A stretch of 64,000 bases of DNA from Acanthamoeba sp. SK_2022b (Eukaryota; Discosea; Longamoebia; Acanthamoebidae), in NCBI GenBank assembly GCA_027943245.1, contig JANDJZ010000067.1:43833-107832 (forward strand), read 5' to 3'. Under the pieces are notes generated by a model. The model worked only from the letters and a program-made list of their open reading frames with translations. It ran no database searches and had not been told where the DNA came from. The position numbers and the translations under genes were made by a program. Below, piece by piece: positions 13,101 through 25,100 of the stretch. How positions within the stretch are numbered: the first letter of the stretch is position 1; every line of letters begins with the position of its first letter.

Positions 13101-16100
13101 AGCCGCCTGCTCGACTCGATCCCCAGCAACCTGCTCTCTCTCGGCCTGCTCGAGCGAACGCTCGCTTCTGGCAGCGGCCGTCTTCCCGAGATGGTCGCTC
13201 TGATCGAGCCCTTCACCCGCTGCGAGGACCTCAAGGCCGAGCTGCAGACCGACGTCGTCTTTGATCGCCTTGCTCGTGCCTTACACCAGTCGCGCGACTC
13301 GCCTACTTCGGAGGTCATCCAGGCGGTCGACCGCCTGCTTCGCCTGCGCATCTTCCCGGCCAGCCGCGTGCTGGAGCTCGCCCGAAGCTTCCTGCACGGC
13401 TTCCAGCCGCAGAAGGCGCTTGAGTGGCTGTGCTCGCAGCGCGTGCGGCAGGCCTACGATCCTGAGCTCGAGCTCGCGTTGGACAAGATGGCCAAGGAGG
13501 TCCTGGCGCCTCAGCTGCTCGAGGCCGTTGGCGTGCGACCGGCTCTCAAGCACATGAAGAAGATCGTCGCCGCGCCGTCGTGCAACGCCCCGCTTGCGCT
13601 CAATGTCCTCCAGCTTATCTGCGACCGCGGCCTCCCCACTCTGTCGACCATCGACGCCACCCTGGCGCAGGCGCGGCTGTGGCGCAAGTTCGCCCAGGTG
13701 ATCGACCTCGCATCGCGCACGCACCAACAGACCGCTTCGAATCAGCTCAAGAAGCAGCTGGTGGTCTTGGACAAGCTGCGTACCTCCATCGCCGCGCTTT
13801 GCGCCAGCCTGGCGAGCGGCGAGGTCGTGTTCTCTCTGCTCGCGCAGCTCACGATGCATCGCAAGCCCTTCCTCAATCTCTGCAAGGTTTGCTCACTCTC
13901 CCACTTTGGCGCTGCAGTCGATTCATTCGTCAAGTTGACTTGCAAACGTTCTCCACATCGCGTTAAATGGCCACAGGTCCTCGATCTCAGCCAAGTCGGT
14001 GCAGACCTTGATGCCTGCCTCGCGGTCGGCGCAGACTGCATGAGGAAGCTGTCCGCGCTGAACGTGCTCCTTTCCCGCTACTGCCAGGCCTTTGAGCTTC
14101 AGGGCAGCCTCGCAGACCTCGGCAAGACGGTGCAGGAGCTGCAGGACACGCACGAGCAAATGCGGCTGTGTGACCTTCGCAAGCAGCTCGAGAACCACTG
14201 GGCCCCTGAGATGGAGCGCTCGCTCTTCGTTCTTCACGAGCTCCGCGCCAACGAGCTGTTCCTGGGCCTCTGGAATCAGACCGCCCGCGCGCTCAGTCAG
14301 CCTGCAGACAGCCCTGCCGAGCAGCCGCCGGCGCCCGAAGGCAGCGGTGATACGGTGGAAGGCGCAGCGGACACCATCACCTGGAATTGGGGATTCGACG
14401 ACGAGAACGAGAACGAGGCCGAAAATGCCGCTGAGGCCGAGGCCGAGGCCGAGGCTCCAGTAGCGACAGCTGCTGCTGCTGGCGAGGCTGCTCCCGATGC
14501 GATTGCGATGGCGCCTCCGCAGCCGAGCCAGCTTTCCTTCTCGAGCGTCGAGGAGCTGAACGACAGGCTCATCGAAGAGGTGCTCCGCAAGTGTTTGACT
14601 CTGGGTTCGGACATTGCTGGCCGCAAGATCGCCATCGCTCAGCTGCGCGGCATGCTGGGCAGCAGCGGCCTCTCCACGCTTGTCGATGACCTCACCCAGA
14701 TCCTGGTGGCCGTCCACGACCCTGCCACCGCCGCCGGAGCCGCCCTCCCGCCGGAGGAACTCACTGCCGCACTCGCCCCGCTCCAGCACGGCCTGATGCT
14801 GCATCAGTTCGTGAGCTCGTTCCTGGACTTCCTGGTCATCCTCGAGTGGGGCCTGGAGGACGAGGCCGCCACGCTGGTGGCCTGGACCGAGGCCGTCGGC
14901 ACCTGTCTCGGCACGGGTCGTCTCGCCGAGCTCGAGGGCTACCTGCTCGCCGAGCCCGTCATCAGGCTGCTGGCGAGTCTCTCCTTCGACAACCCGGCCA
15001 AGCAGGCGCCTGCCATTGGCGTGCTCGGCAGCTTCTTCAGGGCCGTGGCCCAGGGGGCCGAGTTCATTGGGCAGCTGCGCGAGTTCAAGGACAAGAACGA
15101 GCTGCGCGCCGTGCTCGACCTGTGCAGGAGCAACACCGACAAGGAGTCCGAGCTCCAGGCCCTGGCCAACTTCCGTGACGCCGCCAACGTCATCCACGCC
15201 TTCGACGACACTCCGGCTCCCGATGCCAACAACACTCTGCAGTGGGACAAGTTCGTCGACGCGCTCGATCATCTGCAGATCAGCCCGGTCACCATCAGGC
15301 TCATCACCGATGTCAACGCGCAGATGGTCGAGCTGCGCCGAGTCTTCACGGATGCCTACAAGGGATCGTCTACGCGCGCCATCGCAGACCTCTACAACCT
15401 CATGGAGCACGGCTTCTTCTGCTTCGTGCCGCCGAGCCAGGCGGACACGATGCACGCCAAGCAGGTCGCCCCGCAGTGTCTGTTCGCCGTCATCTCCAAA
15501 CCGGCCCCCGAGGGCGCCGATCAATCGCAGCCAGCACCGCAGGAGTCGAGGAAGAGCCTCGAATGGCTGGAGGAGCTCAGGAACAGGCTCATGCTGGCGA
15601 CCGACATGGGCAGCAAGGACCTGGCGGCGATCGAAGCCTTCCTCGATATGCTGGTGCTGGTCAAGGAGATCAACGAGAGCCGGGTCGAGCTCTACATCTC
15701 CGGCCACCCCGAGTTCCAGCACTACTCGATGCGCCTGCGCGTCGAAGGCCACGACCTGGGCCAGCTCGCGCAAGAGAAGGAGGAGCTCGAGGGCTGTCTC
15801 GAGCGATGGATCGAAACCGTGGACGAGCTGAGGCGGCAGCACCACTACCTCAACTTCTTCACCATTCACCAGCTGTTGGCCATCCTGCCGCTGGTCGACC
15901 AGCTGCGAGCCGAGGGAGCGCTTGAACCGCAGCTTCTGGACTACCTCAAGTTTGTCCGACTTGACCTGGACCCGGACACCACCTGCACCTCGTTTGCTGC
16001 GTTCTTCGACGCAAGGGTACTCAGCACCTTTTCATCAATCATGATCAGATGGTGATGACCTGCCACTGACAGTCGCACATGGTTGTGTTGTGTTGTGTTG

Positions 16101-19100
16101 TGTTGTGTTGTGTTGTGTTGTGTTGTGTTGTGTTGTGTTGTGTTGTGTTGTGTTGTGTTGTGTTGTTGTGTGCAGCCGCCCATCGCGCAGGAGGAAGGCA
16201 ACGAGAACTCGGTGCCTCAACGGCTGGCGCTCCTTGGCGAAGCGCTCAACTTTGTGTTCAAGGGCAGCAGCGAATGCCACAGGCCATGGAGCACGGCCGT
16301 CAAGGCCAACGCCGGCGACTTCACGCCGGGCGAGCCCAACGTGATCCTGGCGGCCAAGCGCAATGGCGTGCTCGTGCAGGTGATGTCGCTCTACGCTCAA
16401 CTGTGCCAGAGGCTGCCCGAGGCCGAGGAGGTGCTCATCTGCACGGCAAGCACAACGCGCGAGCACATCCGTCTCCTGCTGCTTCGCTGCCTCGGCGCCG
16501 AAACAGCAGGCCGCCATACGCGACTCTACTGCCTCACCCACATCGAGCAGCTCTCGTTCGAGTTGCAGAGCTACGCCACGCTCCTGCACGCTCAGCTGCG
16601 CTCGGCCCGCCGGAAGGGTAGTAACGACAACGCTGCGGCGCGGTACCGGCTGGCCGTGATCTCGGGCGAGGCCGAGGGCCAGGAGGCAGTCACGGCGTGG
16701 GCCAACTTTGTGCGACAGCGACTCGACGTGTTGCCCACGGCCGACATCCGCGCGGCGCTCGAGGGCTACTTCGAATCACGAGAGATGCAGGTCCATTCGT
16801 TTGCGAGCGAGTTTGCGGGCATGGGCAAGACGCACATCATCGATGGCTGGTGCCGCCAAAAGGCCAAGGTCGCGCCACACCGAGTGCCCATCCACAGCCA
16901 CATGAGCTCACAGGAGCTCGCGAGCATGCTGGCGGCCCACGCCAACGTGCCCACGTTTCACTTTGACCTGGCGCCCAACGTGGGCTCGGATCTCAACACG
17001 CTGCTGTTCGAGCTGCTCGTCTTGGGCGCGCTGCAGGGCACGCACGGCCGTATGCTCTACTGGCCCCGAAACTCGACGCTGGCCCTCGAGGTGCCCAACT
17101 CGATCGCCAACTCAACGCGCTCGCGTCTTCACTTCCTTGACCTGTTGCCTGCGACTATGCTCAACGAGAGCTCCAATCCGATCATCTGCACCGCGGGCTC
17201 GGAGGCGACCTTTGTGGTGAGCGAGTATCAGGCCAAGGACAAGCCGGTACATCAGAATCGCGTCCAATACGTGTGTAAGTTTCTCCAGGCCTACGGCGCC
17301 AACCAGCTTGCAGGTGGCAACCTCGAGCCACACCTGGTCCCCGATATGTCCACGGACGAGTGCGTCATGACTGTCTATTCCCTCGCGTCTGTTCTATTAT
17401 GCCTCCAGGTTAACCGCATATACGCTCGATCGTGGCTTCGCAGGTGCATGGCGCTGCTCGAGAGATACTGTCCCAACTGGCCCGAGCTCACGCTGGTGCT
17501 GCGCATGAACTTTGTCAACTACTTCTTCCAGCAGCTGCGCGCCTTCGAGGAGAGCACCTTCTTCAGCTTCGAGCTCATGGAAGGGCCCGCTCGAGTGCTG
17601 CGGCAGGCGGTGGTGCAGTGGCTCATCGACACCACCGCCGACTTTGCCTCGTGTTCGATGGACGCCAAGCAGTCGACCACCTACGACCTGAGCGAGACCT
17701 TCAAGCTGTCCCATCGCTGGGGCGACCGGCGGCAGCCGTATCTGATCTTCAACTCCAACGGCGGCGGCTCGGTGTCTCCGCTGTGGATGGAGCCCGAGAA
17801 GGCCGCCAATCGGCAGCACCTCGACTTGCTGCGCGGCCTGTCGTGCGTCACGTGTAGGAACGAGATCCGCTCGCAGCACAACTGCACGGTGCCGCGCCTG
17901 GCGGAGTTTAGCGAGGAGCTCGGGCGCTACCTGCTGTCGATCCTCTTTGGCGTGCCGGAGAAGCAGATCGAGGAAGCCGGGCGGGCCAACGAGGGCAGCT
18001 CCGAATACGTGCTCACGCTGGACAACTTCCTCAAGATCGTGGCCATCCACTTCCGGGTCAAGGCGCGAATCCCGGTGGTCATCATGGTGAGTCCGCATCA
18101 ACTGCCACCACGCGTCTCGCGACACGTGTCGCCCCCCCCCAAGAATTCTTTGGTGCAGTGTTGGCGTTGAGCTCAAACACGCATGTGGGTGCAGGGCGAG
18201 ACAGGTTGCGGAAAGACGCGGCTCATCGAGTTCATGTGCGCCTGCCAGGCCGTCCCGCTAAAGAAGCGCGACGTTCATGGTGCGACAGACAGCTCTCCCC
18301 GTTCGGCGGGAGGCGTCCATCCTCACCGGCCAACATTCCAAACACGATACCAACAACAGGTGGCGTTTCGCTGGCTGATCTTCACGACGACGTAGCAGAG
18401 GCGACCACGATGGCCAACGACTTCCCTGATCTCCCCGTGTATCTGTACGTCCCTGCGCCCATTTCATGTGTTCCCTTCTTGGCGCGTTATCGTGTGGTGG
18501 CTCTCACTCAGGCTCAACCACACTGTGTGGCGTGGTCACAGGTTCTTCGATGAGTTTAATACCAAGGACGCGCCCGGCTTCTTCAAGTGTACCACACCAC
18601 TCCTCCCGCATCTGAGAGGCTTGCGCCAGTGATGGCCGACTAAATCTGTTGTGGGTTGTCGTGGGTGTGGCTCTTAGCCCTTGTGTGCGACAGGCGAGTG
18701 AAGGAGCAGTCTCTCCCGGCCAACCTGGTCATCATCGCCGCCTGCAATCCCTACCGCAGGAGCGTCTCCACGTCGACGGCAGGGCTGGTCTACCAGTACG
18801 CCGACGCGGCAGCCACGCAAGAGGAGCTCAAGCAGCTGGCCTACATGGTGCATCCGCTGCCGGAGATCATGAAGCAGTACGTGTGGGACTTTGGCTCCCT
18901 CACGACCCAGGCCGAGGAGCAGTACATCGAGCGACTGCTGGCTCGATGCTCGGTGAAGGACTTCCCCAATGCCTATCGGTGCTTCTGTCGAGCGGTGCTC
19001 AACTCGCACGAGTTCGTCAAGGAGAACGAGAAGCAGCTGCACGGCATGGTGAGCCTGCGCGACGTGCTCCGGTGCTGCTCGCTCTACGAGTGGTTCATGG

Positions 19101-22100
19101 AGTACCTCCGCGAGAACCGTGCTGGCCCGATGACGGAGGCCACCAGCGCCAAGGCCATCATTCTCACGCTGGCCATCTGCTACTACTTCCGCCTCACGTA
19201 CCTTGGCCCTCACCCATCGCCCCGGGCTGGTGTTGCACATGAAAGACACGGTCTGACCAGGTGTGGGCCTGCATGCACGCGTGTGGTGCCATGTGCTGCT
19301 TTCCAATGCAATTGCAGGACAACGCTGAGGAAACATTACGTCAACAAACTCGGACGGGTCTTTAACAAGGACGGTCGCTTCACGTCCGTGTTGCGTGAAG
19401 AGAGCACGTGGATTCTCGAGAATATGGAGCTGCCGCCCGGGACCGCCAAGAACCAGGCTCTGCGCGAGAACGTGTTCGTGCTGCTGGTGTGCATCTACAA
19501 CAAGATCCCAGTCTTCGTACGCCGCCAACCCCACCACCTGAACCATTACGATATCACACATCGCTTATGCTGTCGCTTTACTCATGTTCTTCGACGTTGT
19601 AGCTTGTGGGCAAGCCGGGAAGCTCCAAGACTCTGGCGATGACTCTCATCCGCAACAACTTTGGGCAGCGGCGCAAGCTGATACTGCCTTCGATCGACGT
19701 AACGAGCCACCAGTGCTCGCCCCAATCCACCTCAGAGGGTATTCCACACTTTCGTCGGCGCTAGAAGCGGCTACTGGGTTCAGTGGCCGACCATTGAGAC
19801 GTTAAACCGTGCTGTGGCCCTCCAGGTATACGCGAGAGCTACCAGCGGGCTTGCCGTCTCAGTGACGCCGAAGGCCGCGTGTGCGGCGTGCTCCTACTGG
19901 AGGAGGTGGGACTGGCCGAGCTGAGCCCTCACCTGCCACTCAAGGTGCTGCACTCGATCCTGGACGAGGCCAGGGTGTCGGTTGTGGGCATTTCCAACTG
20001 GGCGCTCGATCCGGCCAAGATGAATCGCGCCGTACGTCGCTCCCTCATATCATCAGCATGCGCGTCATGGCAGACGCCCTAGAACAACGCAAACAAACAA
20101 ACAAACAAACAAACAAACAAACAAACAAACAAACAAACAAACAAACAAACAAACAAACAAACAAACAAACAAACAGGTGCACCTTGACCGCCCCTCGCCT
20201 ACGGTGAAAGACCTAGAGGGCACCATGAGGCAGATGCTGGAGGCGCAGGGTGACAGCCGGCTGGTGCGCAACCTGCTGCAGCCGCTCGCCAAGGCCTACA
20301 ACGACATCTACCATAATCACCAGCGGGTCAAGCCCGACTTCTACGGCCTGCGCGACTTCTACGCTCTCGTCCGCGACCTCCACCAGGGCCTGCAGAGCCA
20401 GCCGCCAAAGCTCTACTCTCACAACCGTCACGTCAGGGCCCCCAACGCCACCAACGTCGAGTTCGAGGTCCTGCGGCGGGCGGTGAGCCACAACTTCAAC
20501 GGACAGGGCGCGGAGGAGTTTGCGAAGCTGCTCAAGATCTTCCTCGACGAGACCAAGATCCTGGCGGCTGAAGACAGGAAGCAGGCGCCCAACCCGCTCA
20601 CGGTGGTGCGGGAGAATTTGGCGTCGACCAACCGCGTGCGGCACCTCATGCTCCTCACCAAGAACGACGCCGCGCTCCAGATCCTGCTGGACTTTGACAT
20701 CGTGCACCACGAGAAGACCAAGATCCTGTTCGGGTCGGACTACCCCAACGACCAGAACGACACCTACGTGTGCCGCATGATCCAGCAGATCCGAATGTCG
20801 ATGGAGCGCGGCGACTGTCTCATTCTGCTGCACCAGGACAACCTCTACGAGAGCCTCTACGATCTCCTCAACCAGGTGCGCTGCCCCTCTCGCCTCTCCC
20901 CGTCTCTCCCGCGCTTGTATGGGGGAATATGGCTTCTGACTTGATTCACGCGGGCCTCTTCGCTTCAGAACTACATGCACGTGGGCAACTGCAAGTACTG
21001 CTGGATCGCGCTGGGCGCCCATTCGAGGCAGTGCGCGGTGCACGAGGAGTTCAAGTGCATCGTCATCGTGGACAAGGACCGCGCCCTGCAGCCCACCGGC
21101 CTCCCTCCGCCGTTCCTCAACCGCTTCGTGAAGCTCACCCTCTCGCCCTCGGACATCATCAACCACTTCAAGGCCGTCGACGTTGTCGACAAGCTCGTCA
21201 AGTGGATGGCGGCGTGCGCCGCGCCGTCGGCCATCGAGCAGGCCTTTGCGGGCTATCACGAAGGTTTCGTGCAGTCGCTGGTCGTCGCGGTGGTCGGTCA
21301 TTTTACGGAGCGCCTTCAGGCCAGCAGCAGCAGCAAGAAGGGGAGCATCAAGACCGACCTGGTGATCCACAAGGCCAAGAAGTGGGCCCTCCTCACCGCC
21401 ACGCTCGAGACTGGCATGCGCCTGGCCGAAAACCGGCCCGATGTGCCCGAGGCCAAGGCCTTCTTCGAGGTCTACCGCAGGCAGCCGCACCTCAACCTCG
21501 CCCAGTTGGTCGACCATGCCAAGAATCACGGGTGGGACAGCGATGGCGGAGGGTTGCAGCTGGTCGTGCTCACGCACAGCACGCGGTTGCACCAACTCGA
21601 GCGAGCCGTGGGCGAGGCGCACGCTCCCCACGTCAAGCTGGTGCACCTGATGAATCTGACGAGCGAGCACGAGCTCACCAGCATTCTTGCCGACTTCTGG
21701 TCGACCGTCGGCGGCCCACACGAGCGGTTCCTGCTGGTCACGGCGCATGCGCCAGGCTGCAGCGACGACCGGCTGAGCCACTTCAAGTTCCTCTGCTCCC
21801 GCGAGCGCGCTCGATTTGTGCAGACACGGCAAGACCGGCCGCCTCGCCACGTGGTGGTGCTTAGGTTCCTGCCTCGCCACCAGCCGCCCGCGCCGGCCGT
21901 AGCTGGTGGTCGCCAACGGCCAGCCGCGGCTGCCGCAGCAGCCGCGTCGGTGGTCAAGATCGACGTCGAGCGCCAGTTCAGGCACGTCTACCTCGACAAC
22001 GTGCTGAGCGGGAGCGAGACCGGCGAGCCAGAGGTCGAGCAGATGCTCCATCGGTCCATGAGCGACATTCTCCGGCAGGATGAGATCGCGCGCACCATCC

Positions 22101-25100
22101 TGCCCGACCTCATCAGGCGCGAGTACAGGCGCGTGCTCAACCGACTCCAGTTCTCCAACGCCGCTGGCGGCGGCAGTGATGACGGAACGAGGCTGCATGC
22201 GGCGTTGATCAAGATGATGGAGCGCGTGCTCCAGCGCAGGGAGTTTGTCGTGGGCCTCGCCGAACAGCTGGTCTACGCCGCTCGCGCCACCGAGGAGGAC
22301 GAGACCGGCGGAGCGATCGCGTGGCAGACCAAGCTGGTGCGCGACAACGCCAGCAGCAGGGAGGGCTCTCTGCGCGCGGCCTTCTACCAGCACCTTGTCG
22401 CCACCACCACGCGCCAGCTCTCCTGGCTGCTGGCACACGTCGGCGCCAACTCCAACATGCAGCTCCTCGACTCGGCCATGCAACAGCAACCCGACCACCC
22501 GCTCGCCCAACTGTGGCTGCGCCTGTTGGCCACGCCCGGTCTGTGGCCGCTCGAGGCGGTGGCCAGCGCCGGGGTCATGGCCAAGGCGGCGAGTGGAGGG
22601 CCCGCTGTGGAGGTGCAGCACCAGTTCCACGCCACGTTCCCCTTCAGCTCGGCGGTGGTGGCCGCCGTGGACCTGCTCCGTCACGACGCCGAGGCGATGG
22701 CCGAAGCACGCGAGAGCGAGCTGCCCGACCCGCTCGTGGCCACTGAGGAGTCGCTCCAGCAGCTTCTCGCCAACGGCAAGCTGCGCGAGGCGGCTGAGCT
22801 TGACGAACAGCTGGCGGAGCGCTACTTGGCCGACTTCGTCGAACTCAAAGTGCGAGGTAGTGGGAGTGTGACGCACGAGAACGACCTGCTTCACGACACC
22901 GCCAAGCGCGTGCTCGCGGGCCTGCTTCGGGCTGCCATCCAGCAGGCTGGCCTCAAGGTGCAGGTCAGTTCGGTCCATGCGGCCTACTGGGCAGCCGAGG
23001 GCTTTGCCAACGAGTTCTTCATCGCGCTCAGTGTGCTCGGCCGGCAGGCTGAGCTGTCGGCCGACACCATCCTCCTCACCGTCGAGCCTGACGACGACGA
23101 CCACCCTCTGCCGCTTCTGCGGCAGCAGCTGGCGATCATGCGGTCGCTGCTGGAGTCGCTTCAGCTGCCGGCAGACGAGGCCATCGCGGGCGACGACCAA
23201 TGCATGGGAACCTGGGCGGCCAGGTGTCGAGACCTCCGCAGCGGGGTTCGGTCTCTCCTGACCCTCCTTGCAACGGTGGGCGATGACGAACCGCAGGCCA
23301 GCGAGCCCGAGGCCAACGAAGCGGAACAGCTTCCCCAAGAGGAGGAGGAGGAGGCTTTCGACGACGACGAGATGCGACGAGCACGAGAGGAGATGAAGGA
23401 GGCGCTGATCGATGTGGAGCACCAGTGGCAGATCATCCAGCTCCTGGTTGACTTCCACCAAATCGTGGCGGTGCCTCTGGAGTTGCCCGGCGGCGCGATC
23501 ATCAACTTTAACAGGCTATTGGCCGAGAGGCTCGGCACAGCAGACGCGCTGGCCGCGCACGACTCCATCAAGCTCGTGATCGGGTTCCTGCGCAAGGAGC
23601 TCGCCGTAACGGCCGACGCGCAGCGCCACTGGCGCCAGCTGAGCCGATTCGCGGAGGAGTTTGTGCTGAGCGCATTCCTGCCGGCGGTGCTCACCCGGGA
23701 GAGGCACGACCAAGGCCTCGCGCTCGAACTGCTCGGGCGCGCCATCGTCGACACGAGCGACATCTTCGCGACCGCTCCCATCATCGCCGAAGAAGCCGAC
23801 GGCGAGTCGTCGGGATCGGCCGCGGGCGGTGGCGTGTGGCTCTCGGCGTCGGCCAAGTGCGCGATCATCGACAAGCTGCTGGCAGGGTACCACTCGATTG
23901 GTGAGTGGAACGCGTCGGGCGCGCGTCGCGTGTTGGCCGCCCAGCTCTCCGCGACGCACGGCCAGGGCACTGCCGACGACCAGCCCCTGGCCGTGCTCTA
24001 CCTGGAATGCTTCGAGGACTGGCTCGAGAGGGTCACGGGAGAGCACCGCGCCCACAGGCTCAAGGAGGAGACGGCGAGCGCGACGGCTTGGTTACAGGGC
24101 GAGAACCTCATCGACCGGCTGCACACGGTGGGCCTCGTGCGCGTGATCGTGCGCCGGTTGGCCGAAGAACTCCACGCCATCGTGCTCCTCGAGGCCGACG
24201 CGCAGCTCGACCCGGCCCGCCAACAGCAGAGGCAGCACGTGATCGAGGCGGCCAACGACCTCATGCCCGCGGTCACGGCGCTCGCGACTGGGCCGGAGAA
24301 GCTGCCCCTCGGCCAGCCCGTCCTCCACCTCATCCGAGAGCTGGCCCAGCGCAGCGGCCTGCAGCTGGCCAAGGCCGTCCTGTGCAGCACGCGAGCCCGA
24401 GAGCTGCTGCCGTGGGTGCACGACCTCGACGTGCCACGCCTGTTGGTGGTGGGGCGGGAGGGCGGCCGGAGCGATCGCGTGCCGTCGGTGGACGCCTTCG
24501 AGCTGCTGCAGCTGGAGGGCTACGTCGACTGGCGCGATGCGGTGCGAGGCACGCTGCAGGTGGGCGAGACCGGCGGGCTCAAGGCCAAGCTCACCGCCGC
24601 GCCGCTCCCCTACAGCCTGTTCCCGGCCCTCTACCAAGAGGTAAACCTCCCCCCCACTCACTTCTAATAGCGAGATGACGCTCCATTGATCAACCACCAT
24701 CACCACATTGTTGTTGCAGGTAGCGGTCATGTACACCTCGGAGGACGACAGGCAGAGGACACAGAGGGGTCTCGAGTGGCTGATCAGGTTCACGGCGCAG
24801 CAGTACCCCAACATGCTCGGCACGCACGGCTCGAAGGAGTGGGCCAAGCTGGCGTCATGCTACGTGTCCAACAACTGGGCCTTGGAGCGTTGGCTCATCA
24901 CTCCGGGCACGTCGTATGCCACCATGGCCACCTTCTCGCTGCTCTCCCACCTCGCAGCCGTGGTGGGCAAGCTCGGCGAGCGGGCCACCCCGCTGCATCA
25001 GCTGCTCTTTGCGCCGCAGTCGCAGTCGGACTGCTACCTCCCGTCCATGCCCGATGACCCACGCCAGCGGATCGCACGTACGTGCACTCGCTCTCTGACG

